Of a stretch of 64,000 nucleotides of DNA, positions 25,155-36,327 are shown in pieces. Source of the stretch: Parvibaculum indicum (GTDB taxonomy: Bacteria; Pseudomonadota; Alphaproteobacteria; Parvibaculales; Parvibaculaceae); contig NZ_JAASQO010000004.1 of NCBI RefSeq assembly GCF_011762095.1, positions 62,001 through 126,000 of the forward strand. Direction: 5' to 3'. A model generated the notes under the pieces. The model saw only the letters and a list, made by a program, of their open reading frames with translations. It made no database searches and was not told where the DNA came from. Within the stretch, counting starts at the first letter, position 1, and each line of letters begins with the position of its first letter. The position numbers were made by a program, and so were the translations under genes.

Positions 25155-25333
25155 TGGCGCGCAAAGACGATTTCCAGGCCCGCAGGCGCGGCGGGCACAT
25201 ATGCGGGGCAGGCGATCGGCGGCGGCAGGGCCGATCGGCCGGTGTTCCGGATGAGGCATCGGTGCCAGGCGCATCGTTGGCCTTGTCCGGCCGGCGCCCC
25301 GTTTTTCAAATTGCTCTCAGGAGGCTGACATGA
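25154..25333 (+). CDS. Possible small ORF filling the ftsA-ftsZ gap
   Basis: An ATG-started frame of 59 codons begins on the last base of the ftsA stop (TGATG) and ends with the TGA that overlaps the ftsZ start (ATGA). The predicted peptide is arginine-rich ([15 protein letters not shown] at its start) with no recognised domain. The first 14 codons have the high GC third-position use of the neighbours; later ones do not, so it may be chance, a decayed gene, or a leader that couples ftsZ translation to ftsA. No Shine-Dalgarno sequence of its own is obvious, whereas ftsZ has CTCAGGAGG just ahead of its ATG. Confidence 0.3.
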   Translation: MARKDDFQARRRGGHICGAGDRRRQGRSAGVPDEASVPGASLALSGRRPVFQIALRRLT

Positions 25334-27021
25334 GCATCAAACTTTCGGTTCCGCAGGAGAAGGAACTCAAGCCGCGCATTACCGTCTTCGGCGTAGGCGG
25401 TGCGGGCGGCAACGCGGTCAACAACATGATCGAAGCCGGACTGGAAGGTTGCGACTTCGTGGTGGCGAATACCGACGCCCAGGCGCTTTCGGCGTCTCTG
25501 GCGGAACGGCGGATCCAGCTCGGCGCCGATATCACGGAAGGCCTTGGCGCTGGCTCGCGGCCCGAAGTCGGCTGCGCGGCGGCGGAAGAGGCTATCGAGG
25601 AAATCGGCGAACAGCTCACCGGTGCCCATATGGTGTTCATCACCGCGGGCATGGGCGGCGGCACCGGTACCGGCGCGGCACCCGTCGTGGCGCGCACGGC
25701 CAGGGAGCAGGGCATTCTCACCGTCGGCGTGGTGACCAAGCCTTTCCAGTTCGAGGGCTCCCGGCGTATGCGTATCGCGGAGGAAGGCATTTCCGACCTT
25801 CAGCAATATGTCGATACGCTCATCATCATTCCGAACCAGAACCTGTTCCGCATTGCGAATGAGAACACGACCTTCGCCGACGCCTTCGGCATGGCCGACC
25901 AGGTTCTTCATTCCGGCGTGGCGGGCATCACCGACCTGATGATGAAGCCTGGCCTGATCAATCTCGACTTTGCCGATGTGCGCACCGTCATGAACGAGAT
26001 GGGCAAGGCGATGATGGGAACCGGCGAAGCGGAAGGCGAGAGCCGCGCCGTTGCCGCCGCGGAGGCCGCGATTTCCAACCCGCTGCTCGACGAAGTGTCG
26101 ATGAAGGGCGCCCGCGGCGTGCTCATCAACATCACGGGCGGCATGGACCTCACGCTTTATGAAGTGGACGAGGCGGCGAACCGTATCCGCTCCGAAGTCG
26201 ATCCGGATGCGAATATCATCGTCGGCTCGACCTTCGACAGCTCGCTGGACGGGCGTATGCGCGTTTCGGTCGTGGCGACTGGTATCGAGGCGGAAGAGGC
26301 CTCGCAAGGCCGTCCGGAAACCGTGCGTCAGCCCCAGCCCGTGTCGCGTCAGCGGATGGAGCCCGCGCAGCTTGCCGAGCGCGAGCAGGACGTGGCGTCG
26401 AATGTCATTCCGGTTCAGGCCGCCGAAGTGGCGGAGGAAAATCGGGAAGAGGTGGCCGAACAGGTCGCGGAGCCGGAAGAACGCCGGACCGCGGCATCGG
26501 GCGGGCGGTCTTTTTCCGGCGGCTTCGATCCCAAGGAGTATGAGGCCGAAGTCATCATCCACAAGCCCGAGCCCCGGCAGGAAGCCCGTCGCGAAGAGCC
26601 GGCGCCCGTGGTGAGCCCGGCGGCGGTTCGCGCCGAACCGCGCGACGGTCCCTATATCCCCGGCGACATGGATCGCGTGCAGTCGGCGAAATCCTCGCAG
26701 GACATTCCTTCCTTCCTCGGCCAGAAGGCACAGCCGCTTCGCGAAAGCCGCGCACCGAAGAAGGGCCCCGGTTTCTTCGAGAGGCTGACCGGCGGACGCC
26801 GCAAGGATGAGGACGTGCAGGAAACCCGCCGCGAAGAAGCCCCGCGACGGGAGCCGAGCATGAAGCGCGAGGCGGCCCGCCGTCCCGAGCCCGAGCAGCG
26901 TCAGCCCGCCCGCTCGCAGGGTGACACGTTGCAGGGCCAGGATGAGAGCAAGCTCGTGCAGCCTTCCTATGAAGAAGAGCAGCTCGAGATTCCGACCTTC
27001 CTGCGCCGGCAGGCAAACTAG
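25330..27021 (+). CDS. ftsZ: Cell division GTPase FtsZ
   Basis: The 563-residue tubulin homologue assembles the division ring. The GTP-binding domain occupies about residues 15-320, with [14 protein letters not shown], the tubulin signature [13 protein letters not shown] near residue 110, and the catalytic-loop region [14 protein letters not shown] long charged linker (about 320-550) follows, then the conserved C-terminal peptide EIPTFLRR at 553-560 that binds FtsA. The linker is longer than in most bacteria, as in many alphaproteobacteria, and contains a second similar peptide, DIPSFLGQK at 458-466. AGGAGG lies just before the ATG. Confidence 0.98.
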   Translation: MSIKLSVPQEKELKPRITVFGVGGAGGNAVNNMIEAGLEGCDFVVANTDAQALSASLAERRIQLGADITEGLGAGSRPEVGCAAAEEAIEEIGEQLTGAHMVFITAGMGGGTGTGAAPVVARTAREQGILTVGVVTKPFQFEGSRRMRIAEEGISDLQQYVDTLIIIPNQNLFRIANENTTFADAFGMADQVLHSGVAGITDLMMKPGLINLDFADVRTVMNEMGKAMMGTGEAEGESRAVAAAEAAISNPLLDEVSMKGARGVLINITGGMDLTLYEVDEAANRIRSEVDPDANIIVGSTFDSSLDGRMRVSVVATGIEAEEASQGRPETVRQPQPVSRQRMEPAQLAEREQDVASNVIPVQAAEVAEENREEVAEQVAEPEERRTAASGGRSFSGGFDPKEYEAEVIIHKPEPRQEARREEPAPVVSPAAVRAEPRDGPYIPGDMDRVQSAKSSQDIPSFLGQKAQPLRESRAPKKGPGFFERLTGGRRKDEDVQETRREEAPRREPSMKREAARRPEPEQRQPARSQGDTLQGQDESKLVQPSYEEEQLEIPTFLRRQAN

Positions 27022-27035
27022 GTAGAGAGATCGGT

Positions 27036-27126
27036 CCGGAAGGGGATGTACCGCCCCTTCCGGCCCGGCGAACATCGTTAATCCGCCCGAGGTCGACGAA
27101 AAATCGGCCGGGCGGATTTTTCGTTT
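27036..27126 (+). terminator. Tandem hairpins after ftsZ, the second a rho-independent terminator
   Basis: The first hairpin pairs CCGGAAGGGG (27036-27045) with CCCCTTCCGG (27054-27063) but has no T-run. The second pairs AATCCGCCCG (27080-27089) with CGGGCGGATT (27109-27118) and runs into TTTTTCGTTT. Together they should end the dcw transcript, leaving lpxC to its own promoter in the AT-richer stretch 27127-27257. Confidence 0.8.
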
Positions 27127-27257
27127 AATATCAGTATCTTGCGGTCCGAGATTTAAGGTAACAATCAGTAAGAAACTGTTATTTGAGACAAAATGGGACG
27201 GTTGCTACTTATTGCACTGCGGCAAGGGGTAAACCGTAATTTCCAGAGGACTGGCGC

Positions 27258-28265
27258 GTGCGTATTTCCGACTATGAGACGATGACGACCGGCACTGCCG
27301 TAAAGGGCGGTGAGCAGGAGACTGCGCGGCGCAAGCGTCCGGACGGCTGCGCGGCGCAGAAGACGCTTACCCGGATGGTGCATGTCGATGGCGTCGGTCT
27401 GCATACGGGCGAGATGATCCATCTGACGATCCACCCGGTCGAGGCCAATCACGGCATCGAGTTTCATCGTGTGGATCTGGGCGAGGAGGGGCATATCCCT
27501 GCGCGCCACGACCACGTGGTCGATACCACGCTTTCCACCATGATCGGCAACGAGCATGGCGCGACCGTCAGCACGGTCGAGCATCTGATGTCTGCGCTGT
27601 CGGCCATGGGTGTCGACAATGCGCTGGTGATGCTCGATGGACCGGAAGTGCCGGTGCTGGACGGCAGTTCCGAACCTTTCATTCGTGCGATCGAGAAAGC
27701 CGGGCTTATCGAGCAGGCGGCACCGCGCAAGGCGATCCGCATTCTGAAGCCGGTGGTGGTCGAAGACGGGCTGAAGCGGGCGGCCTTGCTGCCGGGCGAG
27801 GGCTTTCGTCTTTCCTTCGAAATCGAATTCGAGAGCAAGGCCATCGGCCGTCAGAAAGTCGAAGCCGATTTGCGCGATCCCGATTTCATCGACGATGTGT
27901 TGAGCGCGCGGACCTTCTGCATGCGCAAGGATATCGAGGCCATGTGGGAAGCCGGGCTTGCCCGTGGCGGCTCGCTGGAGAATGCCGTGGTGGTCGATGG
28001 CGACGAAATCCTCAATGAAGAGGGGCTTCGCTATCGCGACGAGTTCGTGCGGCACAAGCTGCTGGACGCCGTGGGCGATCTGGCGCTGTCCGGTCTTCCG
28101 CTGATCGGGGCCTATGAAGGCGAGCGGGCGGGCCATGCGATGAACTCGCGTGTGCTCAAGGCGCTGATGGCTGACGAAACGGCCTATGAGATCGTCGAAT
28201 TTTCGAGCCGTCCCCGTTTCGTGGCCGAGCCGCGCGAGCGGGCCGTTGCGATCCCCGCGGAATAG
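27258..28265 (+). CDS. lpxC: UDP-3-O-acyl-N-acetylglucosamine deacetylase LpxC
   Basis: This 335-residue zinc enzyme removes the acetyl group in the committed step of lipid A synthesis. GVGLHTGEMIHLTIHPV opens the first domain; zinc and catalytic residues are in STVEHLMSAL (His109), HKLLDAVGDLAL and GHAMNSRVLKAL. The start is the GTG at 27258, with AGAGGA seven bases upstream; an ATG eight codons later is an alternative. The N-terminal 35 residues before the core are longer than in E. coli. It probably has its own promoter in the AT-rich 27127-27257 stretch, since a terminator follows ftsZ. Confidence 0.96.
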   Translation: MRISDYETMTTGTAVKGGEQETARRKRPDGCAAQKTLTRMVHVDGVGLHTGEMIHLTIHPVEANHGIEFHRVDLGEEGHIPARHDHVVDTTLSTMIGNEHGATVSTVEHLMSALSAMGVDNALVMLDGPEVPVLDGSSEPFIRAIEKAGLIEQAAPRKAIRILKPVVVEDGLKRAALLPGEGFRLSFEIEFESKAIGRQKVEADLRDPDFIDDVLSARTFCMRKDIEAMWEAGLARGGSLENAVVVDGDEILNEEGLRYRDEFVRHKLLDAVGDLALSGLPLIGAYEGERAGHAMNSRVLKALMADETAYEIVEFSSRPRFVAEPRERAVAIPAE

Positions 28266-28596
28266 ACACCGCCCTTTCATGAATTTTTGGAAAGCCCTGC
28301 CTCCGGGAGAGAGCCCGGGCAGATGAATTCGCTCGGCGATTTCATGTGCTTGGGGGAAATCCGCGCCATGCCCGTCGTCCCGGCTCTTTTCCGGAAAGGA
28401 AAGCGGTCCGGCCCGGCTTTTCTTGCGATATGCGCTCATTGCCCGCTATGGTCTGCCGCCTGCTTCTGGGATAAAACCGGCTGACGGTATGCCGGGCCGC
28501 GCTTCCAGTGAGTCGCGGCGGTTGCGGGTGTGAATTGATCTGTCCGGAGGTCCCTGAAAACGGACCCCGGGGCCTGAGGGAGAGGAAGTAGCGCCG
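28266..28596. other. Intergenic region between lpxC and bamD
   Basis: These 331 bases hold no convincing gene. A weak hairpin lies near 28302-28323 (CTGCC pairing with GGCAG), without a good T-run. The short open frames here have poor codon use and no family match. A promoter for bamD is expected but I cannot pick one with confidence. AGGGAGAGGAAG just upstream of 28597 is the bamD ribosome-binding site. Confidence 0.5.
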
Positions 28597-29463
28597 ATGA
28601 GTGTGGCCAAGCTGTCGACCCGTGACCGGAAAAGCTCGCGATTTTCCCGGGGCCTGCGTATGGCGCTGGTGGGGACCTTTGTTCTGAGCGCCGCGGGCAC
28701 CCTTGCCGGGTGCGGCAGCGACGAGAACATCGCCTATGAAGAGCGCCCCGTCGAGCAGATCTACAACACTGCCATGGACTACATGCAGGAGCGCAATTAC
28801 TACCGCGCCGCCAAGGAGTTCGATGAGGTCGAGCGGCAGCACCCCTATTCGGAATGGGCGCGGCGCGCCACGCTGATGAGCGCCTATGCCAACTACATGA
28901 CCAATAATTACGACGACGCCATTCTCGGTGCGCAGCGCTTCATCCAGCTCCATCCGGGCAACAAGGATGTGCCCTATGCGCTCTATCTGACCGGGCTTTG
29001 CTATTACGAGCGCATTTCGGATGTCGGCCGCGACCAGAAGATGACGCAGAACGCGCTCAATACCTTCGGCGAGCTGGTGCGCCGCTATCCCAAGAGCGAA
29101 TATGCGCGCGATGCGCGGCTGAAGATCGACCTGACGCGGGACCATCTGGCCGGCAAGGAGATGGAGATCGGGCGCTGGTACCTCAACAAGCACGACTACA
29201 TCGCCGCCATCAACCGCTTCCGCACCGTCATTCTGCAGTATCAGACGACCACTCATACGCCGGAAGCGCTGGAGCGCCTGACGGAAGCCTATCTGGCGCT
29301 GGGCATCAAGCCGGAAGCGCAGACGGCGGCGGCGATTCTCGGCTATAACTATCCGGGCAGCCAGTGGTACGAAGATTCCTATAATCTGCTCGCCGGCGAA
29401 GGGTTGAAGCCGGAGAAACATGAAGGGTCCTGGATCAGCGAGGCCTGGGACAGCGTCTTCTGA
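28597..29463 (+). CDS. bamD: Outer-membrane assembly lipoprotein BamD (ComL)
   Basis: The 288-residue lipoprotein is part of the BAM complex that folds beta-barrel proteins into the outer membrane. A signal peptide ends in the lipobox LAGC, with the lipidated cysteine at about residue 39. TPR-like repeats follow, including YNTAMDYMQERNYYRAAKEF, PYSEWARRATLMSAYANY and SEYARDARLKIDLTRDHLAGKEMEIGRWYL, the last a BamD signature. Position between lpxC and recN is standard in alphaproteobacteria. Confidence 0.95.
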   Translation: MSVAKLSTRDRKSSRFSRGLRMALVGTFVLSAAGTLAGCGSDENIAYEERPVEQIYNTAMDYMQERNYYRAAKEFDEVERQHPYSEWARRATLMSAYANYMTNNYDDAILGAQRFIQLHPGNKDVPYALYLTGLCYYERISDVGRDQKMTQNALNTFGELVRRYPKSEYARDARLKIDLTRDHLAGKEMEIGRWYLNKHDYIAAINRFRTVILQYQTTTHTPEALERLTEAYLALGIKPEAQTAAAILGYNYPGSQWYEDSYNLLAGEGLKPEKHEGSWISEAWDSVF

Positions 29464-29489
29464 CCGGGCATTACCGGAACAGGTCTGAC

Positions 29490-33286
<3,797 letters not shown>

Positions 33287-33289
33287 TTC

Positions 33290-35104
33290 CTACACCGGCC
33301 GTGTCGCCTGTTCGAGCCAGACCTTCTCTTCTTCGCCCACTTGCGGCGATACCACGTCCCATACGCGGGCGTGATAGTCGTTGAGCCAGGCGAGTTCTTC
33401 TGCCGTCAGAAGATCGGGATCGACGAGATCGAGGTCGATGGGCGCGAGCGTCAACGTCTCGAACCCCATCATTTCGCGCTCGCCGCCTTCGATGGGAGCG
33501 GGCGGGGTGACGATCAGCAGGTTCTCGATCCGGATGCCATAGGCGTCCGTCTTGTAGTAGCCCGGCTCGTTGGAGACGATCATGCCGGGCCTGAGTGGTG
33601 CGTGACCGTGTTTGGAAATTCGCTGCGGGCCTTCATGCACCGAGAGATAGCTGCCCACGCCATGGCCGGTGCCATGATCGAAGTCGAGCCCGGCCTTCCA
33701 CAATGCCATGCGGGCCAGCGCGTCGAGCTGCGCGCCGGTCGTCCCTTCCGGGAAGCGCGCCGCCGCGATGCCGATATGGCCTTTCAATACTTGCGTGAAG
33801 CGCTGGCGCTGTTCCGCATCGGGCGTGCCGATGGAGACGGTGCGCGTCACATCCGTGGTGCCGTCGAGATATTGCGCGCCGGAATCGACGAGATAGAGTT
33901 CGCCCGGCTTGAGCGTCCGGCTCGTATCCGTGGTGACGCGGTAATGCACGATGGCGCCATTGGCGCCCGCGCCGGAAATCGTGTCGAAGCTCACATCCTT
34001 GAGTTGGCCGGTTTCAGCGCGGAAACCTTCAAGCTGCGTCGAGGCGGAAATCTCGGTGACTTCGCCTTTGGGCGCGTGGGCGTCGAGCCAGGCGAGAAAG
34101 CGCGACAGGGCCACGCCGTCGCGGCGATGGGCGGCGCGCGCGCCGTTCAGCTCCGCCTCGTTCTTGCAGGCCTTGGGCAGTTCGCAAGGGTCCGTGCCGC
34201 GCTTCATCTCCGCGCCCGCATTGCCCAGCCGGTCGGCGATCCAGGCGGCGCAGGTGGCCGGATCGAGCAGCACTCTGGCTTTCTTCGCGCCGAGATCGTC
34301 CAGCGCCGCGCCCAGTTCCTCGCGCGGGCGGATCGAGACGATATTGCCGAGATGGGCGCGCGTCTCGTCGCCGATCTTGCGTTCGTCCACGAAGAGGTCG
34401 GCATGGCCGTCTTCATGCAGGATGGCAAAGGAGAGCGGCAGCGGCGTATGGGAGACGTCCTGCCCCCGGATATTGAATGCCCAGGCGATGCTGTCCGGCA
34501 TGGTCAGCACGGCGGCGCCGACATCATCGTTCATCAGTTCTTCGGTCAGCCGCTTCACCTTGTCGGCGGCGGGCTCGCCCGCATAGTCGAGCGGGTGGGG
34601 CACCACTAGCGCCGTGGGCGGCTCCGGCTGGTCGGCCCAGACGGCATCGAGCGGATTGCTCTCGACGGGCACGAAGGACGCGCCTGCCTTTTCCGCCGCC
34701 GCCTTGAAGCGCGCCACCTGGTCGATGGTGTGAAGCCACGGGTCGTAGGCGAGTTTGGCGTCCTTCGGCAGGTTCTGCTCGATCCAGCGCGTCGCCGGCT
34801 CCTCGATCAGATGTTTCGGCTCGAAGGTGCCGACATCCACCTGGTTGCGGACCTGCAGCGTATAGCGCCCGTCGACGAAGATCGCCGCCTTGTCGATCAG
34901 CACGATGGCGAGCCCCGCCGAACCGGAAAAGCCGGTGAGCCAGCGCAGGCGCTCTGCATGGGGCGGCACATATTCGCCCTGATGCTCGTCGGCACGGGGA
35001 ATGAGAAAACCGTCGAGCCCGTGGCGCGTCAGTTCCTCGCGGAGCTTCGCGGCGCGTTCGGGGCCGAGGGCGGGATTGGCGACATCGTCATAGGTCTGGA
35101 ACAT
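33290..35104 (-). CDS. Xaa-Pro aminopeptidase (aminopeptidase P, M24B)
   Basis: The 604-residue enzyme removes N-terminal residues that precede proline. It has two creatinase-like N-terminal domains and a C-terminal pita-bread domain with metal ligands in YLVDSGAQYLDGTTDVTRT, TGHGVGSYLSVHEGP and SNEPGYYKTDAYGIRIEN. The three-domain, ~600-residue layout is that of cytoplasmic aminopeptidase P1. The frame is open to 35281, but the upstream part is translated from a repeat element (reading PLPTLPLQGGG); the ATG at 35104 (MFQTYDDV) is family-like. Confidence 0.93.
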   Translation of the reverse strand: MFQTYDDVANPALGPERAAKLREELTRHGLDGFLIPRADEHQGEYVPPHAERLRWLTGFSGSAGLAIVLIDKAAIFVDGRYTLQVRNQVDVGTFEPKHLIEEPATRWIEQNLPKDAKLAYDPWLHTIDQVARFKAAAEKAGASFVPVESNPLDAVWADQPEPPTALVVPHPLDYAGEPAADKVKRLTEELMNDDVGAAVLTMPDSIAWAFNIRGQDVSHTPLPLSFAILHEDGHADLFVDERKIGDETRAHLGNIVSIRPREELGAALDDLGAKKARVLLDPATCAAWIADRLGNAGAEMKRGTDPCELPKACKNEAELNGARAAHRRDGVALSRFLAWLDAHAPKGEVTEISASTQLEGFRAETGQLKDVSFDTISGAGANGAIVHYRVTTDTSRTLKPGELYLVDSGAQYLDGTTDVTRTVSIGTPDAEQRQRFTQVLKGHIGIAAARFPEGTTGAQLDALARMALWKAGLDFDHGTGHGVGSYLSVHEGPQRISKHGHAPLRPGMIVSNEPGYYKTDAYGIRIENLLIVTPPAPIEGGEREMMGFETLTLAPIDLDLVDPDLLTAEELAWLNDYHARVWDVVSPQVGEEEKVWLEQATRPV

Positions 35105-35177
35105 GGGAATAATGTATGGGCGCCACGGCGTTTGGACAATGGGAGGGGGATGAGGAAGTAAAACCGCCGTTTGAAGT

Positions 35178-35308
35178 CCTCCCCCTTGAAGGGGGAGGGT
35201 TGGGAGGGGGTGAAGCGGCAAATGCAGGCGCTGCGATCTTTCGATAGGCCATCCCCCCCCCACCCGGAATGCGTTTCGCATACCGACCTCCCCCGCAAGG
35301 GGGGAGGT
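35178..35308. repeat. Paired GC-rich palindromes (REP/BIME-like element)
   Basis: Two palindromes of the same type lie 88 bases apart in the gap between the aminopeptidase and prmA. The first is CCTCCCCCTT-G-AAGGGGGAGG at 35178-35198; the second is ACCTCCCCC ... GGGGGGAGGT at 35286-35308. G- and C-rich tracts between them could pair further. Intergenic elements with this CTCCCCC/GGGGGAG core are frequent in alphaproteobacterial genomes and may protect or stall transcript ends. This family differs from the TTCGAGAC family at 1352 and 50953. Confidence 0.75.
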
Positions 35309-35348
35309 GTGGATTGCCGCTTGTCCGGGATAATGGAAAGGTTGTGCG

Positions 35349-36290
35349 TTAGCCCCGTAACTCCAGCGTCACCCAGTCGCCGATGGGTTTGCGGGAGACG
35401 AGATAGATTTCCTGCATGCGGGCGGCGGCGAGCACCATGTTTTCCTGGGTGCGCAGAATGCCGGAGAGGATCAGCGTGCCGCCCGCGGCGAGGTGCCAGG
35501 CAAAGGCAGGCATCAGGCTCACAAGCGGACGGGCGAGGATGTTCGCCACGATGAGGTCATAGGGCGCATTCTCCGCGATCTCGGTATGGTCGAAGCCCTT
35601 CGCGGCGACCGCCTTCACGAAGGGGCCGACGCCGTTGAGCCTTGCATTGTCTTTCGTGACCTTCACCGAAACCGGATCGATGTCGCTGGCCAGTACCGGC
35701 TCATGCGTCACGCGGGCGAGCGCGATGGCCAGCACGCCTGTGCCTGTCCCGAGATCGAGCGGGTTCAGCGGGCGCCGGCGCTTCAGATAACTGTCGATGA
35801 ATTCCAGGCAGCCCTGCGTCGTCGCATGGTGGCCTGTGCCGAAGGCGCGGCCCGCTTCGATGAGGATGGGAACGCCCGAGGCGGGCACCTTGTCCGCGTC
35901 ATGGCCGCCATAGACGAAGAAGCGGCCTGCATGCACCGGCTGGAGGCCTTCCAGCGATTTGGCGATCCAGTCCTCTTCGAGCACGGCTTCCAGCGAGAGG
36001 TCGAGGGCGGCGATGCCGGTTTCTTCTTCGACGGGTTTCAGTATCGCGCGGATGGCGTCGATCTCCGGCTCTTCCAGATAAAGCGCCTCAATGCGCCAGG
36101 CCCCATGCGCCTCCACTTCGTTCCATTCCGACGAGGTTTGCACGAGGGGAGAGGAACCGGGGTCGGCCTCGCCGGTGGTGATGGCGAAGGTCTCGGGCCG
36201 AAACGCATTTTCCAGCGCGCCGCAAAAGGCGTCGGCGGCCGTGTGCGGCACGATGAATGCCACTTTCCAGTGCGAGATTTTCCGGTTCAT
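35349..36290 (-). CDS. prmA: Ribosomal protein L11 methyltransferase PrmA
   Basis: The 313-residue enzyme trimethylates ribosomal protein L11. The N-terminal substrate-recognition domain (about 1-130) leads into a SAM domain with EAGRAFGTGHHATTQGCLEF, PLDLGTGTGVLAIALARV and the catalytic-loop segment LIVANILARPLVSL, all typical. Length is normal. It lies 37 bases downstream of uvrD on the same strand, so cotranscription is likely; a REP-like element follows its 3' end. Confidence 0.93.
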   Translation of the reverse strand: MNRKISHWKVAFIVPHTAADAFCGALENAFRPETFAITTGEADPGSSPLVQTSSEWNEVEAHGAWRIEALYLEEPEIDAIRAILKPVEEETGIAALDLSLEAVLEEDWIAKSLEGLQPVHAGRFFVYGGHDADKVPASGVPILIEAGRAFGTGHHATTQGCLEFIDSYLKRRRPLNPLDLGTGTGVLAIALARVTHEPVLASDIDPVSVKVTKDNARLNGVGPFVKAVAAKGFDHTEIAENAPYDLIVANILARPLVSLMPAFAWHLAAGGTLILSGILRTQENMVLAAARMQEIYLVSRKPIGDWVTLELRG

Positions 36291-36327
36291 CGTGCTTTCT
36301 TCGATAAGGACGGTAGGAGGGGTGCGC

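Noticed and set aside
27127-27257. CtrA-type site or clear sigma-70 promoter ahead of lpxC
   Set aside because: The stretch is AT-rich and must hold a promoter, but I found no TTAA-N7-TTAA pair and no convincing -35/-10 pair.
28287-28484. 65-codon ORF between lpxC and bamD
   Set aside because: Cysteine- and proline-rich, poor codon use, no ribosome site and no family match.
35105-35281. Upstream start for aminopeptidase P giving 59 more residues
   Set aside because: The extra residues are translated from a palindromic repeat and have no counterpart in the family; MFQTYDDV is the better start.
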